64,000 nt of DNA, from positions 310,001 to 374,000 of the forward strand of contig NZ_VFPN01000001.1 in assembly GCF_006716695.1 (NCBI RefSeq), in the 5' to 3' direction. The DNA comes from Klugiella xanthotipulae. GTDB taxonomy: Bacteria > Actinomycetota > Actinomycetes > Actinomycetales > Microbacteriaceae. The notes beneath the pieces were generated by a model, which made no database searches, was not told the DNA's origin, and was given only the letters and a program-made list of their open reading frames with translations. Position numbers and translations under genes: made by a program. Positions within the stretch are counted from its first letter, which is position 1. Every line of letters begins with the position of its first letter. Shown in pieces: positions 47,321 to 55,595 of this stretch.

Positions 47321-48145
47321 TCACAGGTTGATGCCAGGAAGGGTCTCATGCCAATCGGTCTCATCTGGACCCACCGACGTGATTTCAACGAGCACAATGG
47401 TGATATTGTCACGACCGCCGGAAGCCAGCGCCGCCGTCATCAGACGGTTCACGATCTGCTGGGGAGAGCCGCCCCTGGCAATATGCTGAGCAATATCTCC
47501 ATCGACCAGTTCCTTGGTTAATCCGTCGGAACAGCAGATGACTTTGGTGCCCGCGAGAGCGGGGACCAGCCAGTAGTCGGGAACTGGAGCGTCCTCAAAG
47601 CCGACGGCACGGGTAATCATGTTGCGTTGGGGGTGAGACAGCGCCTCTAGCGGCGTGATCTCACCCGTGTCAACCATCTCCTGCACGACCGAGTGGTCAA
47701 CACTCACCTGGGAGAGCACCTCGTCCTCAAAGATGTAGGCCCGGGAATCCCCCACGTTAAAAATGAGCCAATAGGGATCATCCCCCTGGGTGGTTAAGGC
47801 CGCCCCCACGCAGGTAGACCCGCCAGAGGCACCCGTCTTTGAGCCCTCAATCCGGATAGCCTTTGTGGCGGAGTGCAGGGCATCCTGAAGCTGCTGGGAG
47901 CCGACAGGTACCGTCGTGATCGCACCAAGTGCGCCCGCGACCGCCGCGCTCGCGACATCGCCAGCCGCGTGGCCACCCATGCCGTCAGCAACGGCAAAGA
48001 TCGGCGGAAGCGCCACCAGGCTGTCTTCGTTCTGCGCTCGCTTCAGTCCGCGATCAGTCGCGGACGACCAGCTGAGGGTGACGGTACGTCCCTCTGCGCC
48101 CAGTACCACGTCTCGTGTGCGACTGGTTGCCTCGGTAAAGGTCAC
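47321..48145 (-). CDS. PP2C-family Ser/Thr protein phosphatase
   Basis: A soluble 274-residue phosphatase of the PPM/PstP type. Metal-site motifs are present in order: DRGLKRAQNEDS (about 32-43), FAVADGMGGHAAGD (about 50-63), VGDSRAYI, CCSDGLTKEL and GGRDNITIVLVEI at the end. No membrane helix, unlike mycobacterial PstP. Its GTG overlaps the stop of the FHA scaffold gene (GTGA), and it is the obvious counterpart of the kinase at 44445. A 138-base gap follows, with no gene or recognisable element. Confidence 0.94.
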   Translation of the reverse strand: MTFTEATSRTRDVVLGAEGRTVTLSWSSATDRGLKRAQNEDSLVALPPIFAVADGMGGHAAGDVASAAVAGALGAITTVPVGSQQLQDALHSATKAIRIEGSKTGASGGSTCVGAALTTQGDDPYWLIFNVGDSRAYIFEDEVLSQVSVDHSVVQEMVDTGEITPLEALSHPQRNMITRAVGFEDAPVPDYWLVPALAGTKVICCSDGLTKELVDGDIAQHIARGGSPQQIVNRLMTAALASGGRDNITIVLVEITSVGPDETDWHETLPGINL

Positions 48146-50139
48146 GCGTCGTCCTTCCGTTGGAATGGCAGGATTGTGAGTGCCACTCCATCGCCAATAT
48201 CTAAAATCGTGCCGGGGATAACGGCCATCGCTTCACCCTGTCGCATTCGCCTCGGAGACATTCCGGGCACCGTAACGATCGTGCCGTTTGCCGAGGCGAG
48301 GTCGGTGGCCACGACAGCCATTCCCTCCTGCCTCAGCTCCAGGTGCGTCGCCGAAATACTACCCGCTGGCGAGTGAACCTGCACCAGGCTGGGCAACCGA
48401 CCAGAGATAATCCGAGTTGAGCGGGGCTTACGCCCAAAAATGAGTGTACCCACAATCGCCATCACACGTCCGTCAGTCAGCGAGACTCCGGCCACGAATC
48501 GCGGCTCGGCCCGAGCGGGCGGCGGCGTAGGGAGCGGAGGCAAGGGCGGTAACGGCGGCAACTCACCGTCAGCCAGAGGAGCCAGTCGCTTTCGCTGTGC
48601 GGCTGAACGCCGCGCGGGCGGCGGCGGGGGCGGCGGCGGCGTAATCACGGTGTCGGCCAGGTCGCCCGTCTCACGCGGAGTCAGCAGGGTCTCATCGTCA
48701 CGGTAGCCGAGGTGAGCTGAAAGGACAGTGTCCTGGTCATCACGTACCGCGGGGGCCTGGGGCGGGGGCACCTGAGCCGCGAGTGGTGGGGCAACCTCCG
48801 GCAACGGGACCGGAATCGCAGGCAGACCCAGCGGAGCCTCGACCACCTGCCCCAGCACATTCAACACCGTTTCCGCATCATCGACACCGGGGGCCACATA
48901 GGACTCAAATTCGGCGGCAGGTGGGGCTAAATTTAGTGGAGCGCTCTCGGCGATGTCTGGGGTCTCGGGCTCACTAACCCGCTCGGGATCATGAGACGCA
49001 ACCGCCGCAAAGCGCGGGTTGAGTAGGGTGTCCTCCATGGAAGGTTCGGCCGAGTCGGAGACCGAGTGCTCAGCCTCGGCCACGGAGAATCCGATGAGAG
49101 TGTCCTCGTCGTCAGGCAGCTCATCCGTCCCCCGTGGTGTGCGACCCAGAACCGTGTCTTCCTCATCCAGCTCACGCCGACCCAGAACCGTGTCTTCCTC
49201 ATCCAGCTCACGCCGACCCAGAACTGTGTCTTCCTCATCCGCCACCGCGGCCGGTATCGCCGGAACGCTGTCCTCGGTATCGGAAAGCGGTTCACTGAAA
49301 CCAGCGTAGGACTCAAGGAGGGTGTCTTCATCATCATCCGAATACACGCGCGCGCCGAGAGCCCCGAGAACGGTGTCTTCATCATCCACCACGGTCTCTC
49401 GGACAGGCACGGAATCTTCGACAACGACGTCCTCACCGGGGCGGTCCCTGGCCCCGAGCGGATACGCGTTGGGCGCGCTCTCGGTTGTGGCGTAGATCAC
49501 GGAGGCGGCCACCGTCTCGCCACCGGCCGACGCCAGCGGCGCAGGATCGGTGTCGTCAATCACAGTGTGACTGCCCGGCCACACGCTGGTTGCCGGTTGC
49601 TCAACAGGATCTGCATAGGGTGACAGTGGGGGTGCAAAAGGCGGTGGCGACGGGGGCGCCGCCACAGAATTCACGGCCAGATTGAGGATGGTGTCGTCAA
49701 TCCCTTCGGCGTCCTGGTTGCGCGGCGTGGGAATCGTGTCCCGGTCGTCACGCACCGGAACAGGACCGGCCGGGTGCTGCCAGGTAGCCGTAACCGAGCG
49801 ACGCTCACGCGGCCGGGGGGTGAGAACGGTATCGCCATCATCCACCAGGGAGCGCTCCGAAGAGGGAACGCCGTACACAAGAAGCGTGTCACCGTCGTCA
49901 GCGGGTGCGCGCTGGGCCGCGGGTACACCATAAGAGAGAAGGGTATCGTCGTTATCTTCGGGAACTGTCTCGGGCCCGGGGCGCGCGCGGTCCCCGAGAA
50001 TTGTGTCATCCATATCGTCGGATGCTGGAGCATTCACCGGATTCAGCGCGCCACCGTCCGCACCCTCGTGCGCGGCGTTGACCACCCTATTGGTGCCATC
50101 GGGAGTGGGCTCAGAAGCCACGACATTATCTGCTGTCAC
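48142..50139 (-). CDS. FHA scaffold protein with array of acidic Thr motifs
   Basis: First gene of the operon. Residues 40-525 of 665 are low-complexity and acidic and carry about 17 Thr-centred motifs of the form [DE]DT[VLI]L (for example DDTILG, EEDTVLGRR, DDEDTLIG, SMEDTLLN). A C-terminal FHA domain (about 560-660) has FGRKPRS, SISATHLEL and ASANGTIV. The repeated motif would suit phosphorylation by the operon kinase and recognition by FHA domains, making this a multivalent scaffold (inference). Three EEDTVL motifs come from a 36-bp DNA repeat. The GTG at 50139 follows TAGGCT by six bases. Confidence 0.85.
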   Translation of the reverse strand: MTADNVVASEPTPDGTNRVVNAAHEGADGGALNPVNAPASDDMDDTILGDRARPGPETVPEDNDDTLLSYGVPAAQRAPADDGDTLLVYGVPSSERSLVDDGDTVLTPRPRERRSVTATWQHPAGPVPVRDDRDTIPTPRNQDAEGIDDTILNLAVNSVAAPPSPPPFAPPLSPYADPVEQPATSVWPGSHTVIDDTDPAPLASAGGETVAASVIYATTESAPNAYPLGARDRPGEDVVVEDSVPVRETVVDDEDTVLGALGARVYSDDDEDTLLESYAGFSEPLSDTEDSVPAIPAAVADEEDTVLGRRELDEEDTVLGRRELDEEDTVLGRTPRGTDELPDDEDTLIGFSVAEAEHSVSDSAEPSMEDTLLNPRFAAVASHDPERVSEPETPDIAESAPLNLAPPAAEFESYVAPGVDDAETVLNVLGQVVEAPLGLPAIPVPLPEVAPPLAAQVPPPQAPAVRDDQDTVLSAHLGYRDDETLLTPRETGDLADTVITPPPPPPPPARRSAAQRKRLAPLADGELPPLPPLPPLPTPPPARAEPRFVAGVSLTDGRVMAIVGTLIFGRKPRSTRIISGRLPSLVQVHSPAGSISATHLELRQEGMAVVATDLASANGTIVTVPGMSPRRMRQGEAMAVIPGTILDIGDGVALTILPFQRKDDA
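49142..49240. repeat. 36-bp tandem repeat (2.75 copies) inside the FHA scaffold gene
   Basis: Units at 49142-49177, 49178-49213 and 49214-49240 are nearly identical and encode DEEDTVLGRREL. In frame, so expansion or contraction would change the number of Thr motifs. Confidence 0.9.
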
Positions 50140-50174
50140 CGGACCAGCCTATAGGCCATTTCCGCGGAGTTCAT
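50140..50174 (-). promoter_or_regulatory. Candidate promoter of the FHA/kinase/MoxR operon
   Basis: On the minus strand TAGGCT (50146-50151) ends six bases before GTG 50139, and ATGAAC (50169-50174) lies 17 bases further upstream as a weak -35. The rest of the 50140-50446 gap, about 307 bases between divergent genes, shows no gene; a short inverted repeat, GGTGAgcgcaTCACC, occurs near 50350-50365. Confidence 0.45.
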
Positions 50175-50446
50175 ACGCGGACAATTCTTGTTCGGATGGG
50201 AGATGCGGACAGCGAAGCTAGGGTAAGCCCGCTGAGTCCAACTTGCCGGTATCCGCTTCTGCCGGTTACGCTTGGTCATTCACTACGAATGAGATCCGCG
50301 GCATAACCGTGCTTCCCGAGCAATCGGTGATCGACGGCTGAGTGTGGGGGTGAGCGCATCACCTCACGTACCCGCACACATCGACTGCGGCTCGTTGCTG
50401 GAGCCTGACGTCTCTCGACGTTGCTCCCCCCACGAAAGCGCCCGCG

Positions 50447-52174
50447 ATGACTTTGGATCGGAACCAGCACTACACGCTCGCAGCCGACCCCACCGCCGAC
50501 GCCGAAACGCTGGCCCGCCTCGCCGAGGATCACCCCGAGCTGTGGCCCACTCTGCTCGCCAACACCTCCTGCTACGACGAACTGCGCAGGTGGATTCACG
50601 ACCGACAGGAGCAGCAGCCGCTGACCCGGCCCCCCATCGGCGCACCCACCGAAACCTCCTCTGTCCCGTTGCCACCGCCCCCCGTCACACCGCGTACCAG
50701 CCGAGGTCAGATTCTCGCGGGGTGGACAGTGGGCGTGCTCAGCATCAGCCTCGTGACCGCACTCCTGATACTGATCATTTTCGGGGTCGCCCGAACCGCC
50801 ATCCGAGGCCAAAACACTGCCTCATCGGTCTCGATTTCTGCCCTCTCGGATGCCCCCTCGCCCACCCAACCCTGGACGATCAGCCTGGGCGAGAGCATGG
50901 ACCCCGCAATCCTGTCCTGCTTCTCGCACACGATGAGTACCTTTGGCCAAGATCGTGCGGTGATCGTCGGCAGCTACAGTGATGCCGACCCCACCTGCGA
51001 CGCCACCACCGCCGAGCGGTCGGCAACCCTCACACTCCTGAACACGCGCAACGGGTCAACCGAGTGGTCCGTGCTGCTGGCTGATGAAGCACCCTGGACA
51101 GCCGGTGCCACGGTTGAGAACGTGTCACCCGGGGAAGCGAGCGACATCATCCTTCAGGTCACCGGGTCGGGAACCAACCCGCTCTCGTATCTGACACTCG
51201 CGAGTTCCTCGGGTCGGCTGACGGACCCCGCGCTGGCGAACCGCCCCGCGGATGTGGACCGTTACGAGTCGGCCACTCTGAGTAGCATCCCGGAGGACAC
51301 CGGCCACCTCGTCCTTGTCGGCACCCGGGCGGGTCTTGCCGAGAGCGTCGTGTCCTATGTGGACGCCACCGACCCGATGTCGCCCCTCTGGGAGTCCGCT
51401 CTCCCCCGCCGTTCTCTACCGACCACCACCGTGGTGGGCTCCACACTGGTGCTCTCCGAACAATCAGGCGAGGGAAGCGCCTTTGATCTGACCCGTGGCA
51501 CGCCTGCACAATGGTTACCCGCTTTTAACGGCACGATCACGCCACTGTCCGACGGCTTCGTCTCCTACCAGGAACATCCGGAGGGCACGGACGGGGCGAG
51601 CGGCACCCTCCGAGGATTCAGCTCACGCGGCACGATCACCTGGCAGCGGGATATGAGCGAGGCCCCACAGTTTAGCCGCGACGGCCTGAGCACAGACGCT
51701 CCCAGTTCCTCGGGCTACCTGTCGTTATTTGTGACAACAGACAACGGTTCCCGGCTCATGCGCCTCAACCCGAGCACCGGCGAAAATGCCTGGCGGGCAC
51801 CGGCAGAGATCGGCACAGGGCGCGTCTGGGAGCAGAGCGGCGGACCGGAAGACACTATCTTTGCCGCAACGAGCACCGGAGAAGGCACCTACTCGGCGTT
51901 TGTCGCGATCAATATCCTGGACGGCACCACCACCTATACCCGAGCATCGAACGGCACAGCTTTCCAGGTCTTGGGGCTCTCCCCCACCGTGGGTTACACG
52001 ACGTCCAGCGCCAATGACCGGACGACCCTCGTGGCCTTCGACACCGGAACCAACACCACCCTGTGGAGCCTCGTGACCGAGCAGCAACAGCGCGTGTACC
52101 TTCTCGGCGGGCAACTCGTCCGCTACGACCCGCGCACCGAGACACTTGCCCAGCTGACATCGGACATTAACTAG
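50447..52174 (+). CDS. LRV-domain, single-helix membrane protein with beta-propeller-like ectodomain
   Basis: The 575 residues begin with a short helical domain resembling variant leucine-rich repeats (TLAADPTADAETLARLAEDH, residues 10-29, and a second turn to 50), then a Pro-rich linker, one membrane helix (about 89-114), and an ectodomain of about 430 residues with PQQ-like blades (NTRNGSTEWSVLL, SPLWESAL, STGENAWRAP, DTGTNTTLWSLV). I cannot name a function. It stands alone between the two MoxR operons, divergent from the FHA scaffold gene, and may be a sensor or partner for either (inference from position). Confidence 0.78.
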   Translation: MTLDRNQHYTLAADPTADAETLARLAEDHPELWPTLLANTSCYDELRRWIHDRQEQQPLTRPPIGAPTETSSVPLPPPPVTPRTSRGQILAGWTVGVLSISLVTALLILIIFGVARTAIRGQNTASSVSISALSDAPSPTQPWTISLGESMDPAILSCFSHTMSTFGQDRAVIVGSYSDADPTCDATTAERSATLTLLNTRNGSTEWSVLLADEAPWTAGATVENVSPGEASDIILQVTGSGTNPLSYLTLASSSGRLTDPALANRPADVDRYESATLSSIPEDTGHLVLVGTRAGLAESVVSYVDATDPMSPLWESALPRRSLPTTTVVGSTLVLSEQSGEGSAFDLTRGTPAQWLPAFNGTITPLSDGFVSYQEHPEGTDGASGTLRGFSSRGTITWQRDMSEAPQFSRDGLSTDAPSSSGYLSLFVTTDNGSRLMRLNPSTGENAWRAPAEIGTGRVWEQSGGPEDTIFAATSTGEGTYSAFVAINILDGTTTYTRASNGTAFQVLGLSPTVGYTTSSANDRTTLVAFDTGTNTTLWSLVTEQQQRVYLLGGQLVRYDPRTETLAQLTSDIN

Positions 52175-52196
52175 CGGCAGTAGCGCGGCGCGCGGC

Positions 52197-53111
52197 CTAC
52201 CAGGGCTTATCGGCACCGCTCGGTCCCTCCTGATCACCACGATTCTCGGTGTCGTAGTCCTGTAGCTCTTCAGCGCCCTCGCCCAGCTTCTGTTCAAGCT
52301 CCTTCAGCTGTTCCTCGGTGGGGGTGTCCTTCGGGGTCTCCTGCGGTTTCTCGCCCTCCGCCTCGGTTCCCTCGCCCTCGTCCTGGGGGTCTGTGTCGCC
52401 CTTGCCCGAGCCCTCATTCTGATCCTGCTTCTGCTGCAGGCGCTCCTCGGTCTCGTCCAGAGAGTCGCCCATGCTGCGGTTCGGGTCCGACGACTTCTGA
52501 TCGGCCTCGTCGCTGTTGCATTCTTCGGGCGCCGCATCGAGAACCTCCAGAGCCTCCCGGTAGCGCACAGTGGAGTCGGCAATGTTGCCGTCAGCTTTGG
52601 ACTCGTCTCCCCTCAGTTCCAGAACAAGGGCAAGGTTAAACCGGACGCCGCACACCTCCAGGCCCTCGGCCAGCGGCAGAGCCTCCTCGAAAGCATCCTG
52701 TGCCTCGGTCAGCTTACCCGCGGCAGCCAGACCAACTCCGAGGTTAAATGGTGCCTTGAACGGTTCAAACCAGTTGAGTGGGGCCTGCCAGGAGGACTGG
52801 CGAATGGTGTCTTCGTAATCGCCGGCCATGTACGATGCGATTGCCATATGGGCAAAAGCGTAGAGGCTGAGAAGCTTGATGACGAGAACGCCCGCCAGGA
52901 TACTCACGGGCAAAGTTCCCCAGAACAGCCAGCGACGAACCTTGCGACGACGAGCATTCACGTTCAGAAGACGACCAGCGGCCTCCTGAGCGGCGGACGT
53001 TGTGGTCACCGGCTCGGCTGGCCGCTCCACGGGACTAGGCACGCCCTCAGCACCGGACCCGACCGAGGGATCGGTGGAGTCGGATGTGCGCGCTATGGTC
53101 GGGTCGGTCAT
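52197..53111 (-). CDS. TPR-containing membrane protein (BatC/BatE-like)
   Basis: The 304-residue protein has a Ser/Pro-rich cytoplasmic start, one membrane helix (about 62-85), TPR-like repeats (about 90-195, including APFNLGVGLAAAGKLTEAQD and VRFNLALVLELRGDES), and a highly acidic, Gln/Glu-rich C-terminal tail. This composition matches the TPR component that ends Bat operons (MoxR, DUF58, vWA, vWA, TPR). It is separated from the upstream vWA gene by two bases and convergent with the LRV gene. Confidence 0.82.
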   Translation of the reverse strand: MTDPTIARTSDSTDPSVGSGAEGVPSPVERPAEPVTTTSAAQEAAGRLLNVNARRRKVRRWLFWGTLPVSILAGVLVIKLLSLYAFAHMAIASYMAGDYEDTIRQSSWQAPLNWFEPFKAPFNLGVGLAAAGKLTEAQDAFEEALPLAEGLEVCGVRFNLALVLELRGDESKADGNIADSTVRYREALEVLDAAPEECNSDEADQKSSDPNRSMGDSLDETEERLQQKQDQNEGSGKGDTDPQDEGEGTEAEGEKPQETPKDTPTEEQLKELEQKLGEGAEELQDYDTENRGDQEGPSGADKPW

Positions 53112-53113
53112 GT

Positions 53114-54127
53114 CTATGCACCTCGTTGGCTCGGGGTTTTGGTGAGAGCGCGCAATTGGACGAGCTGGGCGGTTCCCCGCAGAATCTCCAGCGACAGCAG
53201 AAGCGCACAGAGAATAGCGGGAATCCAGTACAGCGCGATCACGTTACCCACCGTGCCCCCGGTGGCGAGGGGCACCGTTGTCGTCTTCACCTCGGGGATG
53301 GTCAGATCGGTGTCCGCCGTTCGGTGCTGATACTTTACCCCCAGCTGGGCGGCAATAGCCTCGAGGTTGTTCTCATCAATCACCGACAAAGCAGGGTTAC
53401 CGGAGGAATCGTCGATGTACTCCGGCGCAGCGGTATCGCCCACCTTACCGGTGGTGACCCGCATCTTCCCGCCCTCAGCCGTACCATAACCGAGTACAGC
53501 CCCGCCGTTAAGCCACTCCGCGCTCTCGGTGAAGGAACCGGGCTCCTGGGAGGATGTCTGCTCGCCATCGCCGAAGTAAAACACCATGCGCGACCGCTCT
53601 GGGGCCGAAACCGCCGCCTGCGAGACCGTCTGGGCGAGGAGATCGTTGGCCTCGCTGATACTGCTGCCCCGGGAATACTTCGTAATCTCCGGGGTCAGCA
53701 CCGAGAGAGTGGAGAGTAACGAGGTGCCGTCGGTTGTCAACGGGACACGCAGAGCCGCGGTGGCGTCGAAGGTGATGAGCGAGAACCGGGCACCGGGATA
53801 CTCGCGCACCAGCGCGGCCGCATCATCCCGGACACCGTCGAGGCGCTGCTGGCCATCGCCATAGTCTTCGGCCACGATACTCGCGGTGGTATCGACGACA
53901 AAAAAGACGTCTAATTCGGTTTCCAGGGTCTGCGTCTGGCCTCCGGGCAGACCCGGACGCAGCAGCATGGCGAGCACGCACAGCACCATCAGGGTACGCC
54001 CCAGCCACACGAGACGTTTGCCGTTACCCGTCGCCCGGACAACCCGCCAGACGGTGAAGGCAACAATGGGCAGCACCAGCAGCAGAAGCACGAAAATATT
54101 CAGAACCGGCTGAAAGTTAAAGATCAC
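53114..54127 (-). CDS. vWA-domain membrane protein, BatB-like
   Basis: A 337-residue protein with two membrane helices at the N terminus, a vWA domain (about 75-270) and one helix at the C terminus (about 300-320). The metal site reads VVDTTASIV, a D-x-T-x-S variant of the usual DxSxS. I chose GTG 54127 because it overlaps the upstream stop in a GTGA junction; the frame opens at GTG 54142. Paired with the vWA protein at 54124, as BatA/BatB are. Confidence 0.85.
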   Translation of the reverse strand: MIFNFQPVLNIFVLLLLVLPIVAFTVWRVVRATGNGKRLVWLGRTLMVLCVLAMLLRPGLPGGQTQTLETELDVFFVVDTTASIVAEDYGDGQQRLDGVRDDAAALVREYPGARFSLITFDATAALRVPLTTDGTSLLSTLSVLTPEITKYSRGSSISEANDLLAQTVSQAAVSAPERSRMVFYFGDGEQTSSQEPGSFTESAEWLNGGAVLGYGTAEGGKMRVTTGKVGDTAAPEYIDDSSGNPALSVIDENNLEAIAAQLGVKYQHRTADTDLTIPEVKTTTVPLATGGTVGNVIALYWIPAILCALLLSLEILRGTAQLVQLRALTKTPSQRGA

Positions 54128-55110
54128 AGGCGCACCCTCCACAGCAAAACGATGAAGGCGATACCGGTGAGCGAGAGAAAAAGGATGCCCAAGTTAGGGT
54201 CATCCGCCCACACCACGCGCGCCTCGCCCGTGAGACTCGTGGCCTCCTCGGCCGTGATCGTGTCAACGATATCGCTCACGGCCGTGGTTGAGCGCAGGGG
54301 GAAATACTTCCCACCCGTCAGTTCGACCGCCTCGCGAAACGCCACGCTCTTGGGGTCGTCATCGTTGTCGATGGGGTTGAGACCATACACCTTGACCCCC
54401 TGAGCTTTGGCATACTCGGCAGCCTCCTTGAGCTCAACAATCGAGTCGCCGTAGACCTCGTTATCGGTCGCAAAGATCACCGAGCGGGAACGCTCCTTAT
54501 CGAGGTGGTCGAACCGCATCGCGCACGCCGCAAGGCCATCGCCGATGAGTGAGGCCCCGCGGCCGTTACTCGTCCCCACCCAGTAGTCAAAGTCGTCATA
54601 GTTGCCGTCAAAGCTATCGCGCACGCGTGTGAGCTGCTCCGTGACAAAGTGGTAGTCGTCGGTCAGGGGAAAGACCTGGACGGGCGAACTATTGAATAGC
54701 ACAAGGCTAATCCGCTCGCCCGAAAAACCCTTCACCAGTTTTAGGAAGGTGTCAGCCACCTCGGTGTCAACCTCGGTCATAGAACCCGACACGTCAAGGC
54801 AGAGCACAATATCGCGGTTGGTGTTGACGGGCTTCACCGTGGAGGAGGCTGAGGGCCGGGCGGCCACATAGCTGGCCATCATCACGGCAAGAATGCCCAC
54901 CACAAGCACGCCGCCCACACCGAGCCGGTAGCGTCGGATGGCAGAGCCGAAGCCGGGGAGGGAACGCAACCGCTCAGAGTGGGCCACGGCGAGACCCTCC
55001 GCCGCCCCGGCCTTTCGGTTACGGAGCAGACCAAGAAAGAACCCGCACAGGACGGCAAGCAGGATCAGGCCGCCACCAACAGCGAGCATCCACGGAAAAC
55101 CTAGTGCCAC
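54124..55110 (-). CDS. vWA-domain membrane protein, BatA-like
   Basis: The 328 residues hold two N-terminal helices (about 8-28, 62-84), a vWA domain with a canonical metal site (CLDVSGSMTEVD, about 103-114), and a C-terminal helix. DGLAACAMRFDHL and IFATDNEVYGDSI lie in the expected place of later vWA motifs. It overlaps the small membrane-protein gene upstream by ten bases and the BatB-like gene downstream by four. Such proteins are candidate clients of the MoxR ATPase. Confidence 0.87.
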   Translation of the reverse strand: MALGFPWMLAVGGGLILLAVLCGFFLGLLRNRKAGAAEGLAVAHSERLRSLPGFGSAIRRYRLGVGGVLVVGILAVMMASYVAARPSASSTVKPVNTNRDIVLCLDVSGSMTEVDTEVADTFLKLVKGFSGERISLVLFNSSPVQVFPLTDDYHFVTEQLTRVRDSFDGNYDDFDYWVGTSNGRGASLIGDGLAACAMRFDHLDKERSRSVIFATDNEVYGDSIVELKEAAEYAKAQGVKVYGLNPIDNDDDPKSVAFREAVELTGGKYFPLRSTTAVSDIVDTITAEEATSLTGEARVVWADDPNLGILFLSLTGIAFIVLLWRVRL

Positions 55111-55595
55111 GTCGTCACCACCCGTCGTGCCGCCTCCAGGCCCGCCAACGGGTCAATAACGCCCGAGCGGCGGAACACGCTGGGGTAGTAGTGTCGGCCA
55201 ACGGCATCCAGCAACACGGGATTCACTCCCTGGCTCATCAGATCGGACAGAGTCATCACGGGGGCCTCGATACCGCTGTATTCATTCACGAATTGACGCA
55301 CCACTAGGCTCAGCACCTTATTGGTCTCGCGCCCGCCAAGCTCGCCACTGCGGAAGCGCGACTCAACCACATCGAGCTGGGCCAAGTACTCGTAACGCAA
55401 CTGGTTGAGCATCTCGGGCCCCACGAGCGGCGGGGCAGAGGACACCGCCGCGACCGGGCGCAGGGCGTTCTTGGGCCGCGTGAGAAACGAGACCAGCAGG
55501 TAGAGACCGATGCCCAGGGCAATCACGGCCAGGGCGACATAAAGCCAACCGATGCCGTACTGACCGGGGGGATACAGTTCGCCGTTACCGGGCAT
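55101..55595 (-). CDS. Small membrane protein of the MoxR/vWA operon
   Basis: The 164-residue protein (MPGNGELYPPGQYGIGWLYV) has one membrane helix at about residues 15-37 and a soluble helical C-terminal part (GPEMLNQLRYEYLAQLDVVE and so on). In MoxR/DUF58/vWA operons this place is often taken by a DUF4381-like protein; the similarity is only in layout. It overlaps the DUF58 stop by 11 bases and the BatA-like gene by ten, which fixes the start at ATG 55595 although the frame is open to 55829. Confidence 0.78.
   Translation of the reverse strand: MPGNGELYPPGQYGIGWLYVALAVIALGIGLYLLVSFLTRPKNALRPVAAVSSAPPLVGPEMLNQLRYEYLAQLDVVESRFRSGELGGRETNKVLSLVVRQFVNEYSGIEAPVMTLSDLMSQGVNPVLLDAVGRHYYPSVFRRSGVIDPLAGLEAARRVVTTWH

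Noticed and set aside
49142-49240. CRISPR-like array
   Set aside because: The 36-bp units follow each other directly without spacers and are in frame with the FHA scaffold gene, so this is a coding tandem repeat.
50276-50812. Minus-strand open frame overlapping the LRV-protein gene start
   Set aside because: Composition is that of a shadow frame and the plus-strand gene has a coherent domain order with a membrane helix.
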